This document shows positions 17,350 to 25,457 of a DNA stretch of 46,925 bases, one piece after another (positions within the stretch are counted from its first letter, which is position 1; each line of letters opens with the position of its first letter). Origin of the DNA: an uncultured Porphyromonadaceae bacterium (GTDB taxonomy: Bacteria > Bacteroidota > Bacteroidia > Bacteroidales > Paludibacteraceae); contig CASEAJ010000011.1 of NCBI GenBank assembly GCA_949285425.1, positions 1 to 46,925 of the forward strand, written 5' to 3'. The position numbers and the translations under genes are program-made. A model generated the notes under the pieces. That model saw only the letters and a list, made by a program, of their open reading frames with translations, was not told the DNA's origin and searched no databases.

Positions 17350-18300
17350 TCACTCCTGTTCCGGACGCAGCCCTCGGAGCAGTTCGTCCGTTTCCATACG
17401 CCGCTTGCCGGGAGCCTGCACGGAGAGTAACTTCACAAAACCATCGGCACAGGCTATTTTCAAGTAACGCTTGCCGTCGGTGAGCACGGTTCCGGGAGGG
17501 GGCAAAAGACCTTCGGCCGGCTCGACAGACACGGCAAACACCTTGAGTGTAAGAGGTTCGGAGCGGCCGGGCAGCAGCACATCGGTCCACGCAGCCGGAT
17601 AAGGACTAAGTCCTCGTACGAAGTCGTACACAGCGGCGGCCGGGCGGTTGAAGTCTATCCGACAGGTATCTTTGAAAATTTTCGGGGCAGGACGCAAGTC
17701 ACCGGCAGTTGGCATGAACTGCGACTGGTCAACGGCCTCTATTTCGCCGGCCTCGAGCATATCAACCGTGCGACACACCAGACCGGCTCCCATATGCATC
17801 AGACGGTCATGCACGGTTTCGGCCGTGTCAGTGGAGTCGATAGGCGTGCGCTGTTGCAGGATGATGCGCCCGGTGTCTATCTCGTGGGTGAGGAAAAAAG
17901 TGGTGACCCCGGTTTCGCGTTCGCCGTTAATGATGGCCCAGTTAATGGGGGCAGCCCCCCGGTACTGTGGCAGGAGCGAGGCGTGCAAGTTGAACGTTCC
18001 GCGCGGGGGCATGGCCCACACTACCTCGGGCAGCATGCGGAAAGCAACAACCACCTGCACGTCGGCTTTCAGGGCGCGGAGAGCATCAAGAAAAGCCTCG
18101 TCCTTGAGCCTTTCGGGCTGCAACAGAGGCAGGCCCTTTGACAGGGCATACTGCTTGACGGGCGAATGCTGCACCTTGTGTCCGCGTCCGGCGGGCTTGT
18201 CGGGCATGGTGACCACACCGACCACTTCATAACCGTTCTCTACCAATGCTTTCAGGCTTTCCACCGCAAAGTCGGGAGTGCCCATGAATACGATTCTCAT
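17350..18300 (-). CDS. fmt: methionyl-tRNA formyltransferase
   Basis: Fmt formylates the initiator Met-tRNA using 10-formyl-tetrahydrofolate. The start at 18300 gives the typical MRIVFMGTPDFAVESLKAL; a longer frame to 18381 adds only non-homologous residues. The catalytic region FNLHASLLPQYRGAAPINWAI holds the Asn and His of the active site, and the Asp lies in HEIDTGRII. The C-terminal OB-like tRNA-binding domain is present (about residue 205 on). The length is 316 aa. It lies 58 nt after nadK and 44 nt before xseA, so nadK-fmt-xseA-tyrA is a likely transcription unit. Confidence 0.95.
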   Translation of the reverse strand: MRIVFMGTPDFAVESLKALVENGYEVVGVVTMPDKPAGRGHKVQHSPVKQYALSKGLPLLQPERLKDEAFLDALRALKADVQVVVAFRMLPEVVWAMPPRGTFNLHASLLPQYRGAAPINWAIINGERETGVTTFFLTHEIDTGRIILQQRTPIDSTDTAETVHDRLMHMGAGLVCRTVDMLEAGEIEAVDQSQFMPTAGDLRPAPKIFKDTCRIDFNRPAAAVYDFVRGLSPYPAAWTDVLLPGRSEPLTLKVFAVSVEPAEGLLPPPGTVLTDGKRYLKIACADGFVKLLSVQAPGKRRMETDELLRGLRPEQE

Positions 18301-18358
18301 ATATGCGTATGTATTGATGAAATGTGAAAACTGTGTTGCCTGTGGCAGGAACAGCGTG

Positions 18359-19237
18359 TCAATGTATGCTCCGCTTGTCAACCCCCCACATGAGCTTGTT
18401 TTTCAACGTATCGAAGAAAGTGTAATTCTTCTGCTTGACCATGTGCACGGTGTGTGCAGCTTTCGAAATGCGCAACCTGACGTGCTGGTCGAGCACCTTG
18501 GAGCGTCCGTCGAGCGAAACCTGATAGGCCCCGTTGCGGCTGCAGACTTCCAGGTCGATGCTCCAGGTGTCGGGGACAATGAGCGGGCGCACGTTCAGGC
18601 TGTGCGACGATACGGGCGAAAGCAGCAGACTATGTACCTGGGGAACAAGGATGGGACCACCCACACTCAGAGAATAGGCCGTGGAACCGGTAGGGGTGGA
18701 CACCAACAGACCATCGGCCATGTAGGTATGTACCATCTCGCCGTTCACACTGGTATTGATGCTGATCATCGATGAACTGTCCTGCTTCAGCACGGCCACC
18801 TCGTTCAGAGCATACGGGTGCTCCAGCACACTGCCGTCCGAAGTCTCCACCTGCAGCAGAGTGCGTTCCTCAATCATGTAGTCACCATGCAGGAAGGCGT
18901 CAAGGGCTTCGGGTATGCCTTCGTCGACCACATCGGCCAGGAAACCCAGCCGGCCGGTATTGATGCCCAACATGGGTATCTGCTTGTCACCCACACGCGA
19001 AGCCGTGGTGAGAAACGTACCATCGCCCCCTATACTGAGAGCCAGGTCGGCAGTGAAACAGTCCGTCGTCACTATTTCCACCTGTTCGCGGTCAAGTTCC
19101 AACTGGGAACCTACCGCATCGTACAGCACCTTGTCGAACAGAAATGTGACATTACGCTGCCGCAAATGGTCCACCACCCTACGCACACACGTTGAAACGG
19201 CCTCCCGATACGTATTTCCAAAAATAACAATCCTCAT
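18359..19237 (-). CDS. nadK: NAD kinase
   Basis: NadK phosphorylates NAD to NADP. The diagnostic GGDGTFLTTA motif, GINTGRLGFLADV, the NEVAVL segment and the glycine-rich TPTGSTAYSLSVGGPI loop are all present in order. The length of 292 aa is typical. It is the first gene of a minus-strand run leading into fmt, and is divergent from pdxJ. A TACATTTG box (19342-19349) lies about 105 nt upstream. Confidence 0.95.
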   Translation of the reverse strand: MRIVIFGNTYREAVSTCVRRVVDHLRQRNVTFLFDKVLYDAVGSQLELDREQVEIVTTDCFTADLALSIGGDGTFLTTASRVGDKQIPMLGINTGRLGFLADVVDEGIPEALDAFLHGDYMIEERTLLQVETSDGSVLEHPYALNEVAVLKQDSSSMISINTSVNGEMVHTYMADGLLVSTPTGSTAYSLSVGGPILVPQVHSLLLSPVSSHSLNVRPLIVPDTWSIDLEVCSRNGAYQVSLDGRSKVLDQHVRLRISKAAHTVHMVKQKNYTFFDTLKNKLMWGVDKRSIH

Positions 19238-19341
19238 TCTTCTTTACAGCTTTCAAGTATAGAGCCATGCCGGGACTCCACCATCACGAATGCTTTCACC
19301 GGCTCATGTCAACAACTTGCAAAACAGATATTATTCGCCTG

Positions 19342-19349
19342 CAAATGTA
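19342..19349 (-). promoter_or_regulatory. TACATTTG promoter box facing nadK
   Basis: The reverse strand matches TAnnTTTG in the nadK-pdxJ divergent region, about 105 nt before nadK. The -33 element is not clear. Confidence 0.35.
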
Positions 19350-19369
19350 GCAAATTAAAAATTTTAAAC

Positions 19370-19377
19370 TACTTTTG
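19370..19377 (+). promoter_or_regulatory. TACTTTTG promoter box facing pdxJ and the exb genes
   Basis: TACTTTTG matches TAnnTTTG, 83 nt before the pdxJ ATG, within an AT-rich stretch. No exact -33 TTTG is seen at 19-21 nt. Confidence 0.4.
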
Positions 19378-19460
19378 TGGCAAGTTTCATAAGCGTTCCC
19401 TTGCAATTGTCGTACAAAGGAACAAAATGATGACTAAATAAGCAAATTTTCCTATCAGAC

Positions 19461-20174
19461 ATGACCAAACTAAGCGTCAACATCAACAAAGTCGCAACCT
19501 TGCGCAACGCCCGGGGCGGCAACGTGCCCAACGTGGCACAAGTGGCGCAAGACTGCGAACGGTTCGGCGCGGAAGGCATCACCGTACATCCGCGTCCCGA
19601 CGAACGGCACATCCGCTATGCCGACGTACACGAACTGAGACCACTCATCACCACCGAGTTCAACATAGAAGGCTATCCATCCGAATCCTTCGTCAAACTC
19701 GTCACCGATGTCAAACCCCATCAGGTCACCTTGGTCCCCGACCCGCCGGAAGCACTGACCTCCAATGCCGGCTGGGACACGGTGAAGAACCTAGACTTTC
19801 TCATCCGCATGGCCGACACATTTCACGCATACGGCATACGGGTATCCATTTTCGTCGACACCAATCTGAAAAATCTGGAATATGCCAAACGGTGCGGTAC
19901 CGACCGGGTAGAACTATACACCGAACCGTATGCCAGCCTCTACCCCACCAACCGGGAACAGGCCGTAGCGCCGTTTGTGCAGGCCGCCGAAATGGCCCGT
20001 GAACTGGGACTGGGGCTGAATGCCGGACACGACCTGAGCCTCGTGAACCTTGCCTATCTGCACCAACACATACCCTGGCTCGATGAAGTGTCCATTGGGC
20101 ATGCCCTCATTGCCGATGCATTGTACCTTGGACTCGAAAACACAATAAAACAGTATAAACAGCAGTTAATTTAA
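19461..20174 (+). CDS. pdxJ: pyridoxine 5'-phosphate synthase
   Basis: PdxJ condenses 1-deoxyxylulose 5-phosphate with amino-acetone phosphate in vitamin B6 synthesis. The N-terminus [19 protein letters not shown] and the stretch [18 protein letters not shown] are diagnostic. The TIM-barrel motifs [28 protein letters not shown] and [15 protein letters not shown] follow. The length of 237 aa is normal. It starts a plus-strand run with exbB only 46 nt downstream; this pdxJ-exbB-exbD-tonB order is familiar from Bacteroides. Confidence 0.95.
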   Translation: MTKLSVNINKVATLRNARGGNVPNVAQVAQDCERFGAEGITVHPRPDERHIRYADVHELRPLITTEFNIEGYPSESFVKLVTDVKPHQVTLVPDPPEALTSNAGWDTVKNLDFLIRMADTFHAYGIRVSIFVDTNLKNLEYAKRCGTDRVELYTEPYASLYPTNREQAVAPFVQAAEMARELGLGLNAGHDLSLVNLAYLHQHIPWLDEVSIGHALIADALYLGLENTIKQYKQQLI

Positions 20175-20220
20175 TAACCCGCATATAAAGTATAAACATA
20201 ACAAACAACAATAAAAAGAC

Positions 20221-20919
20221 ATGAACTTATTAATGCTCATCCTACAGGCCGCACCCGAAATTGTCATGGAAGCGGCCGAAACAACAGAACCAACCTCCAT
20301 GAACCTCTGGACAATGGCCCGCTATGGCGGTCCCATCATGATTGTGCTGGCCCTCATGCTGGCTTTCGGTGTCTATCTGTTCATCGAACGCATGATTACG
20401 TTGAAACAGGCCTCGACCGAAGACAAGAGTTTCATGAACCGCATCAAAGACTACATTTACGATGGCAAAATTGAATCGGCCATCAAACTGTGCCGCGAGG
20501 TGAATACTCCGTCATCGCGCATGATAGAAAAAGGTATCAGCCGTCTCGGACGACCCATGAACGATGTATTGGTCGCCATTGAAAACGTGGGCAACCTTGA
20601 AGTAGCCCAACTTGAAAAAGGCATGGTCATCATGGCTTCCATATCGGGAGGGGCGCCTATGATTGGTTTCCTCGGCACAGTAACCGGTATGGTGCAGACC
20701 TTCTATAACATGTCCATCAACAACAGCGGCATGATTCAGTTGAGCGACCTGTCAAGCGGCATGTATCAGGCCATGGTGACAACCATCGGCGGTCTCATTG
20801 TCGGCATTCTGGCCTATTTCGCCTACAACTACATGGTGTCACGTGTCGACTCGGTAGTACGCAACCTCGAGTCAAAAACCATGGAGTTCATGGACATACT
20901 CAACGAACCAACCAAATAA
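20221..20919 (+). CDS. exbB: MotA/TolQ/ExbB-family proton channel protein
   Basis: This is the inner-membrane channel subunit that couples proton flow to TonB. One N-terminal membrane helix (GGPIMIVLALMLAFGVYLF) is followed by a cytoplasmic domain. Two further helices carry the family signature (ISGGAPMIGFLGTVTGMVQ and MVTTIGGLIVGILAYFAYN), including the conserved Thr in the second. The length is 232 aa. It lies between pdxJ and exbD and is presumably co-transcribed with both. Confidence 0.92.
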   Translation: MNLLMLILQAAPEIVMEAAETTEPTSMNLWTMARYGGPIMIVLALMLAFGVYLFIERMITLKQASTEDKSFMNRIKDYIYDGKIESAIKLCREVNTPSSRMIEKGISRLGRPMNDVLVAIENVGNLEVAQLEKGMVIMASISGGAPMIGFLGTVTGMVQTFYNMSINNSGMIQLSDLSSGMYQAMVTTIGGLIVGILAYFAYNYMVSRVDSVVRNLESKTMEFMDILNEPTK

Positions 20920-20949
20920 AACGAGACAAACTGACAAGCGTTTGGAATT

Positions 20950-21363
20950 ATGGCATTAAAGAAACGAAACAAAATAGAGGCCGGGTTCTCCATGTCGTCC
21001 ATGACGGACATCATTTTCCTGCTGCTGCTCTTTTTTGTAATGGCATCGACCATGTCGTCGCCCAACGACATCAAAATCAATCTGCCGCAAAGCAAGGCGA
21101 AAACATCGACCCGTTCGGTCGTGGCGAAAGTATCCATCGATGAGCACGGAAACTTCTTCGTTGCCAAGGGAAACGCCCGTCCCGAACAAGTTCCGGCCGA
21201 CATGCTCGAAAACCACATCATGGGTATCGTGGCGCAAGACTCCACTACCTACATAGCCTTGCATGCCGACCAGGACATTGCCTACAAGGAAGTGGTACGG
21301 GTGCTCGACATAGCCAACCAACATAAGCTGAAACTTGTAATCGCTACTAAAACGGTCAAATAA
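20950..21363 (+). CDS. exbD: ExbD/TolR-family biopolymer transport protein
   Basis: This is the partner of ExbB. A short cytoplasmic head ends in MSSMTDIIFLLLLFFVMAST, a single membrane helix with the conserved protonatable Asp (MTDIIF). The periplasmic domain follows. The length of 137 aa is typical. It lies 30 nt after exbB and 2 nt before the tonB-like gene. Confidence 0.93.
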   Translation: MALKKRNKIEAGFSMSSMTDIIFLLLLFFVMASTMSSPNDIKINLPQSKAKTSTRSVVAKVSIDEHGNFFVAKGNARPEQVPADMLENHIMGIVAQDSTTYIALHADQDIAYKEVVRVLDIANQHKLKLVIATKTVK

Positions 21364-21365
21364 AC

Positions 21366-22166
21366 GTGAAGAAATCTGAGTTATATGGTATCATCGGTTC
21401 TGCATTGTTTTGCGGAACGGTATTGCTTTTGCTTTTTCTGATCGTCATGCCGGGACAACCGACTCCCGAAGACGAAGGCATTATCGTCAGTTTCGGGAAC
21501 TCTTTCGACGGAGGAAGCGTGCGAACACCCGTTCCCGGACGAACCGCCCAGCCTCAGCCAAGCACGACACCTCCACCTGCTGAACGGCAACAACCCCAAC
21601 AGCAAGAAAAGGTGCTGACACAAGACGACCCTTCGCCTGCCATATCTTCACAAGCAGAAGAAGAGAAAAAACTGGCAGAAGAACGCCGGAAACAGGAAGA
21701 GGCCGAACGGATTGCCGAAGAAAAACGCCGCCGTGAAGAGGAAGAACGCAGAATAGCCGAAGAAAAGCGCAAGAAGCAGGAAGCCATAGAAAAGGCCAAC
21801 GCTATGGGCAACGTATTCGGCAAGCAAGTTTCCCCCGAAGGCAGCGGACAAAGCGAAGGCAACACTCAGCAAGGCAACCCCGTAGGTCAAGGTTCATCGG
21901 AAGGATATTCTTGGTCGCTCTCCGGACGCACCCTAAATGTAGAACCTGCCATCCCAAGTGATACCCAAAATGTGGAAGGACGTATCACCGTCAGCATACG
22001 GGTGGATGAAAACGGTAGCGTAATCAGTGCCTCGATTAGCCGCCCCACCGACATATCGGACGCCAAGACCCAAAAGGCAGCCCTCGAAGCTGTCCGTAAA
22101 GCCAAATTCTCCGCAGGTAAAAACATTGCCGTCGGAACAATTACGTACTACATCAAACTAGAATAA
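21366..22166 (+). CDS. tonB: TonB-family energy transducer
   Basis: This protein carries energy from ExbB-ExbD across the periplasm to outer-membrane transporters. A membrane helix (IIGSALFCGTVLLLLFLIVM) is followed by a Pro/Gln-rich linker. Next comes a highly charged predicted coiled coil of EEKRRREEEERRIAEEKR type, unlike the Pro-Lys linker of E. coli TonB and more like TolA. The C-terminal TonB domain is ITVSIRVDENGSVISASISR..AALEAVRKAKFSA. The start is a GTG, 2 nt after the exbD stop. The length is 266 aa. A strong terminator follows, ending the pdxJ-exbB-exbD-tonB unit. Confidence 0.87.
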   Translation: MKKSELYGIIGSALFCGTVLLLLFLIVMPGQPTPEDEGIIVSFGNSFDGGSVRTPVPGRTAQPQPSTTPPPAERQQPQQQEKVLTQDDPSPAISSQAEEEKKLAEERRKQEEAERIAEEKRRREEEERRIAEEKRKKQEAIEKANAMGNVFGKQVSPEGSGQSEGNTQQGNPVGQGSSEGYSWSLSGRTLNVEPAIPSDTQNVEGRITVSIRVDENGSVISASISRPTDISDAKTQKAALEAVRKAKFSAGKNIAVGTITYYIKLE

Positions 22167-22194
22167 AACGAGCAAATCCATTTTGCAAAACCGA

Positions 22195-22242
22195 AAGCAG
22201 AAAGCAAGTTCTTTTGAAAAGGACTTGCTTTCTGCTTTTTTA
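22195..22242 (+). terminator. intrinsic terminator of the pdxJ-exbBD-tonB unit
   Basis: A perfect 16-bp stem (22195-22210 with 22224-22239) with a 13-nt loop is followed by a T run. The arm (AAAGCAGAAAGCAAGT) is strikingly like the arm of repeat R1 (AAAGCAGAAGCAAGT). Between this terminator and 22288 nothing was recognised. Confidence 0.9.
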
Positions 22243-22369
22243 CAATCTTACCTCTCAGAGGATTATAGCAGGATTTTACCCTATACAGCCCGTTCTCTTT
22301 TGCTTTTCCTTACAGCCTTCTTTCGGTTTCCGGCACGAAGTCATGTATCTTTGCCGTTCATCTTCTTTT

Positions 22370-22450
22370 TTCACATAGGTGAAACATGCTTTTCACATAG
22401 GTGAAACATATTTTTCATATAGGTGAAAAAAGCGTTTCACATAGGTGAAA
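22370..22450. repeat. palindrome cluster C: four TTCACATAGGTGAA units
   Basis: Four copies of the short hairpin TTCAC-ATAG-GTGAA (one with TTCATATAGGTGAA) are spaced about 20-22 bp apart, separated by A- or T-rich linkers. Three copies occur in the right composite repeat at about 40950-41010. Confidence 0.8.
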
Positions 22451-22511
22451 AAAGAACATTATCCGCATACATGCAGAACTTCATAGGAAAGAAGGCTGTG
22501 TCATTGACGTT

Positions 22512-22728
22512 ATCAAGCCGAAAACAAGTTTTCGTTTGCTTCTGCTTTCGACTTTCACTATCTTTAGATAAGATAGGAGGCGTCTCAGCATAATCAAGCC
22601 GAAAACAAGTTTTCGCTTGCTTCTGCTTTCGACTTTCACTATCTTTAGATAAGATAGGAGGCGTCTCAGCATAATCAAGCTGAAAACAAGTTTTCGCTTG
22701 CTTCTGCTTTCGACTTTCACTATCTTTG
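22512..22728 (+). repeat. tandem R1 hairpin units with an exact 81-bp period
   Basis: The TATCTTT box recurs at 22559, 22640 and 22721, an exact 81-bp spacing, and the unit bodies are nearly identical. The first unit is fused at its left end to R2. Each unit contains the GAAAAC-AA-GTTTTC core hairpin. Only the last unit has TATCTTTG; the first two have TATCTTTA. Confidence 0.85.
22698..22728 (+). promoter_or_regulatory. R1-borne promoter of the DJ-1/PfpI gene (TTG-N20-TATCTTTG)
   Basis: TTG at 22698-22700, exactly 20 nt, then TATCTTTG at 22721-22728 fits the Bacteroides primary sigma promoter. It lies 39 nt before the ATG at 22768, which has AGAAGGA just upstream. The same arrangement is found in the R1 unit in front of tatD. 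Confidence 0.65.
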
Positions 22729-22767
22729 CCATGATTTGACAAAGAACCACTATAAACAAAAGAAGGA

Positions 22768-23304
22768 ATGAAAAAAGCGCTTATCTTTTTGGTCGATGGA
22801 TTCGAAGAAATCGAAGCCTTGGCCACCGTTGATGTACTCCGCCGGGGGAAAGTAGGCATTCACACCGTTTCGGTTACCGGCAAAAAGGAAGTCACAGGCA
22901 GTCACCACATGCAGGTAACGGCCGATGTGCTGTTCGAGCATGCCGACTTCAACGTAGACCTGCTCATTCTTCCGGGAGGGACCACTGCCCTGAACGACCA
23001 TGAAGAACTGAAGAAAAAAATAGTTGAGTTTGCCGCCACGGGCAAAGATGTGGCCGCCATTTGTGCTGCACCCATGGTGCTGGGCGGACTCGGGCTGCTG
23101 AACGGCAAAAGGGCTACAGCCTATCCCGGGTTTGAAAAATACCTCACCGGTGCCACCTGTACAGGCGAAGCCGTGGTTGTCGATGGCAACATCATCACCG
23201 GACGAGGCCCCGGGCTGACACTTCCGTTTGCCCTGACTCTGCTGGAAAGATTGCAAGGTTCAATTGCAGCCGATGAAGTGGCCAAACAAATGCTGGTGAA
23301 ATAA
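22768..23304 (+). CDS. DJ-1/PfpI-family protein
   Basis: A 178-aa member of the DJ-1/PfpI (ThiJ, YajL) family. It begins MKKALIFLVDGFEEIEALAT, with the conserved Glu of the DJ-1 active site in EEIE. The nucleophile-elbow cysteine is in DVAAICAAPMVLG, with the glycine-rich LLILPGGTTALND before it. Family members act as glyoxalases or deglycases, or as redox-responsive chaperones; which applies here cannot be told. The promoter lies in the last R1 unit, and a bidirectional terminator follows. Confidence 0.9.
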   Translation: MKKALIFLVDGFEEIEALATVDVLRRGKVGIHTVSVTGKKEVTGSHHMQVTADVLFEHADFNVDLLILPGGTTALNDHEELKKKIVEFAATGKDVAAICAAPMVLGGLGLLNGKRATAYPGFEKYLTGATCTGEAVVVDGNIITGRGPGLTLPFALTLLERLQGSIAADEVAKQMLVK

Positions 23305-23370
23305 AAAGTTGTTCATATTTCCTACGGGAATTGGATGGTGAACCTACACATACACCTTGCCGGAAAAATG

Positions 23371-23402
23371 AAAGAGGGTGAATTTTGACACACCCTCTTT
23401 TG
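23371..23402. terminator. bidirectional terminator between the DJ-1 and Nudix genes
   Basis: A perfect 10-bp stem (AAAGAGGGTG at 23371-23380 with CACCCTCTTT at 23391-23400) and 10-nt loop lies between convergent genes. The T-rich ends allow use in both directions. Confidence 0.8.
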
Positions 23403-23421
23403 TTTGTACAAAAGCCAAAGG

Positions 23422-23925
23422 TCAGGACAAAGGCTCCCACCGGGATACGGTCTTTTCAAATTCCTGTTCGAAATTGGGGGTGAACACCCCTTTGCCTATG
23501 TTCGACCTGATTTCGTCCATGCTCCAGAAACGGCCTTCATCCACCTCGTCTCTGTCGGGAACCGGCATGCTGCGATACACCGTACGGAAACAGTAAACCA
23601 GTTCGGACTCACGGTCGGAGACGTATTTGTAAAAATTCATGAATTCCGGTTCAAAATCACACATGCCCAGTTCTTCACGGGCTTCGCGAAGCAATGCGTT
23701 CCACACATCCTCCCCGAAACCGACATGCCCACCGACAGCCGTATCCCATTTGCCGGGCTGAATGTCTTTCTTCAAAGAACGTTTCTGCAAGTACAGTTCT
23801 CCTGCCTCGTTAAACACATGCAAATGCACCACCGGATGCAACAAAAACGAACCGGAATGGCATTCTTCACGGGAAGCCTTGCCCAACACATTGCCCTGTT
23901 CGTCTACAAGCGGAAAGTATTCCAT
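23422..23925 (-). CDS. Nudix hydrolase (IPP isomerase-like subgroup)
   Basis: A 167-aa protein starting MEYFPLVDEQGNVLGKASRE; the in-frame extension to 23985 adds an unconvincing hydrophobic leader. The Nudix box is complete: GHVGFGEDVWNALLREAREE then LGM matches GX5EX7REUXEEXGU. The surrounding VVHLHVFNEAGELYLQKRS and GKWDTAVGGHV are of the Idi/YfcD type, enzymes that hydrolyse nucleotide-linked diphosphates. The substrate is unknown. It converges on the DJ-1 gene. Confidence 0.88.
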   Translation of the reverse strand: MEYFPLVDEQGNVLGKASREECHSGSFLLHPVVHLHVFNEAGELYLQKRSLKKDIQPGKWDTAVGGHVGFGEDVWNALLREAREELGMCDFEPEFMNFYKYVSDRESELVYCFRTVYRSMPVPDRDEVDEGRFWSMDEIRSNIGKGVFTPNFEQEFEKTVSRWEPLS

Positions 23926-24091
23926 AATTTCAATAACAATAAATATAAAAATCGCACACATGCAGCCCCTGCCGTGAAAACGCATTCACTCGAACACGGC
24001 TCCGTCAGTGCTGCCATTGCACTGCAATATTCGCCATTTTTCCCGAAAGCGGCAAACAAATGCATCAAAGAACCACAACAATGGGTTCCGG

Positions 24092-24583
24092 TCAATCCCG
24101 GCCGGTGCTGCCAAGCTGACCGGAAAAGGAAATCGGGTCACGCCGTTGCGGTTGGAATGACACTGTCGCACTTCCGCTGTCAAACACCGTCAGGAACACA
24201 TCATAGGCTTCAGTCTCCGCCTGTATCTTGAAACGTATGTCCCAACCATTCTGCTTGCGGTTCGGTGTCATGCTATATGCCTGCAAGGGTTCTGCAAACT
24301 TAATGCCTCCATCGCCTCCGTAAGGAGCCGAACGGGCGACCCCAAAATAGGGCAGATAGGCAAAGGCCGAATCGTTCCGGATGGTCAGACTGTAAGCGTG
24401 GTTCAGATAAATGCGACGTCCTCTCATGGGGTCGGCATACTGCACATCCACCTCATAATCGCCCGACTCTATCTTCATGGCCACCTCACCGGCCGTGTAT
24501 CCCGTCGTCTTTAAACCTGAACATGCGGCCAGCAGGGCCGGAAGCGCCAGCCACATCAGCATTTTTCGTCTCGTTTTCATCAT
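24092..24583 (-). CDS. DUF4251 lipoprotein
   Basis: A 163-aa protein with a lipoprotein signal (LMWLALPALLAACSG; Cys at about residue 21). The body is typical of DUF4251: YSLTIRNDSAFAYLPYFGVA, RSAPYGGDGGIKFAEPL and VFLTVFDSGSATVSFQPQRR. DUF4251 proteins are common in Bacteroidales and have no established function. It is presumably anchored in the envelope facing the periplasm. The start could be the second Met. Confidence 0.85.
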   Translation of the reverse strand: MMKTRRKMLMWLALPALLAACSGLKTTGYTAGEVAMKIESGDYEVDVQYADPMRGRRIYLNHAYSLTIRNDSAFAYLPYFGVARSAPYGGDGGIKFAEPLQAYSMTPNRKQNGWDIRFKIQAETEAYDVFLTVFDSGSATVSFQPQRRDPISFSGQLGSTGRD

Positions 24584-24666
24584 TCATTTCCTTTTTGTTA
24601 TCATTAACAAGCAGGTTTTATAATGAAAATCAATGACACTTTGTTCAATCCCGGGAAGCAAAAAAA

Positions 24667-25146
24667 TCATAAAAGTTTCCCCAGCTCGATTTGGGCGACC
24701 TCCATCAAATCGGAAGGCGACACCTTGATTTGCAACCCGCGTTGTCCGGCGCTCACATAGATAAAATCAAACTGCAGACACGTTTCGTGCATATAGGTGG
24801 GAAAATGTTTCTTCATACCCAACGGCGAACAGGCTCCGCGTATATAGCCCGTCACCCCAAGCAGGTCTTTCATGGGTATCAACGCACAATTCTTGTTACC
24901 CGAAATTTTCGCCGCCAGTTTCAGGTCCAGTTCCTCCGCTCCGGGAATGACACACACGAAATAACCCGTTTTGTCCCCTTTCAGCACCAGGGTCTTGAAA
25001 ACCTGTTCCACCGGCTCATGCAACTGTTGCGCCACATGCACGGCGCTCAAGTCGGATTCATCCACCTCGTAAGGCACCAGTTCGTAGGACACTTTCGCCC
25101 GGTCGAGCAGCCGGGCCGCATTGGTTTTGTTCACTTTCTCTTTCAT
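24667..25146 (-). CDS. ybaK: YbaK/EbsC-type Cys-tRNA(Pro)/aminoacyl-tRNA deacylase
   Basis: This is an editing-domain enzyme that clears mischarged tRNA, in well-studied members Cys-tRNA(Pro). Seen are KTNAARLLDRAKVSYELVPY, the catalytic-lysine region VFKTLVLKGDKTGYFVCVIPG, and the C-terminal TGYIRGACSPLGMKKHFPTY. The start at 25146 (MKEKVNKTNA) is preferred; the frame to 25185 passes through the promoter box. The length is 159 aa. A TATCTTTG box lies 5 nt before the ATG, so the mRNA may be leaderless. Confidence 0.88.
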   Translation of the reverse strand: MKEKVNKTNAARLLDRAKVSYELVPYEVDESDLSAVHVAQQLHEPVEQVFKTLVLKGDKTGYFVCVIPGAEELDLKLAAKISGNKNCALIPMKDLLGVTGYIRGACSPLGMKKHFPTYMHETCLQFDFIYVSAGQRGLQIKVSPSDLMEVAQIELGKLL

Positions 25147-25151
25147 GGGCG

Positions 25152-25159
25152 CAAAGATA
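25152..25159 (-). promoter_or_regulatory. TATCTTTG box 5 nt before the ybaK start
   Basis: A perfect TAnnTTTG on the reverse strand lies so close to the ATG at 25146 that transcription would start at or near the first codon. The -33 TTG is about 23 nt upstream, slightly long. Confidence 0.4.
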
Positions 25160-25404
25160 TAACTTTCATGTTCAAAAGCGAACAACTACACAGTCCTAAA
25201 AATCCAACCTACAGCAGAAACCTTTCACCGTGCATGCGTGCTTCCCTCCCCCATTCAGCAATGTCACCCGAAGCAAGTTACCTGCCATTCGGAAGTGCCC
25301 CTGCCATACGGACAAAATCGGGGTTGTCTACTTGCCACCATCATGTCCACAAGCGCTTTCATATTGTTTTTTATTTCAAACACACGTTAAATAATTGTCC
25401 CGTT

Positions 25405-25436
25405 TTTGAGCGTATAAGCAGAATTAGTTAATTTTG
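25405..25436 (+). promoter_or_regulatory. consensus promoter of the RND efflux operon (TTTG-N20-TAATTTTG)
   Basis: TTTG at 25405-25408, exactly 20 nt, then TAATTTTG at 25429-25436 is an ideal Bacteroides promoter, about 21 nt before the ATG at 25458. It also rules out the TTG at 25434 as a start codon. The region 25186-25404 has no recognised content. Confidence 0.75.
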
Positions 25437-25457
25437 CAGCGATTTATTTTATTGACT

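Larger units (their letters stand above)
22288..22728 (+). repeat. composite repeat, left copy (inverted relative to 40753-41089)
   Basis: This 441-bp block and the reverse complement of 40753-41089 share the same modules in order. R4 runs 22288-22368 (GGCACGAAGTCATGTATCTT region). R3 is four TTCACATAGGTGAA palindromes at about 22370-22450. R2 is the AGAAGGCTGTGTCATTGACG region at 22450-22512. Then come R1 hairpin units. The left copy has three R1 units and four R3 units; the right copy has two and three. The last R1 unit ends in a consensus promoter facing the DJ-1 gene. Confidence 0.85.

Noticed and set aside
22437..22859. A repetitive 27-residue protein (KDSESRKQKQAKTCF.. units) read from the R1 array, and a similar one at 40747-40962
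   Set aside because: The 81-bp period is a multiple of three, so a frame stays open by arithmetic. The DNA is better explained as folded repeats with a promoter, and the frame at 22437-22859 runs into the DJ-1 gene on the opposite strand.
25186..25404. Remnant of a gene on the minus strand (a frame starting MKALVDMMVASRQ near 25366)
   Set aside because: Only about 32 codons before a stop and no clear family match; too weak to call a pseudogene.
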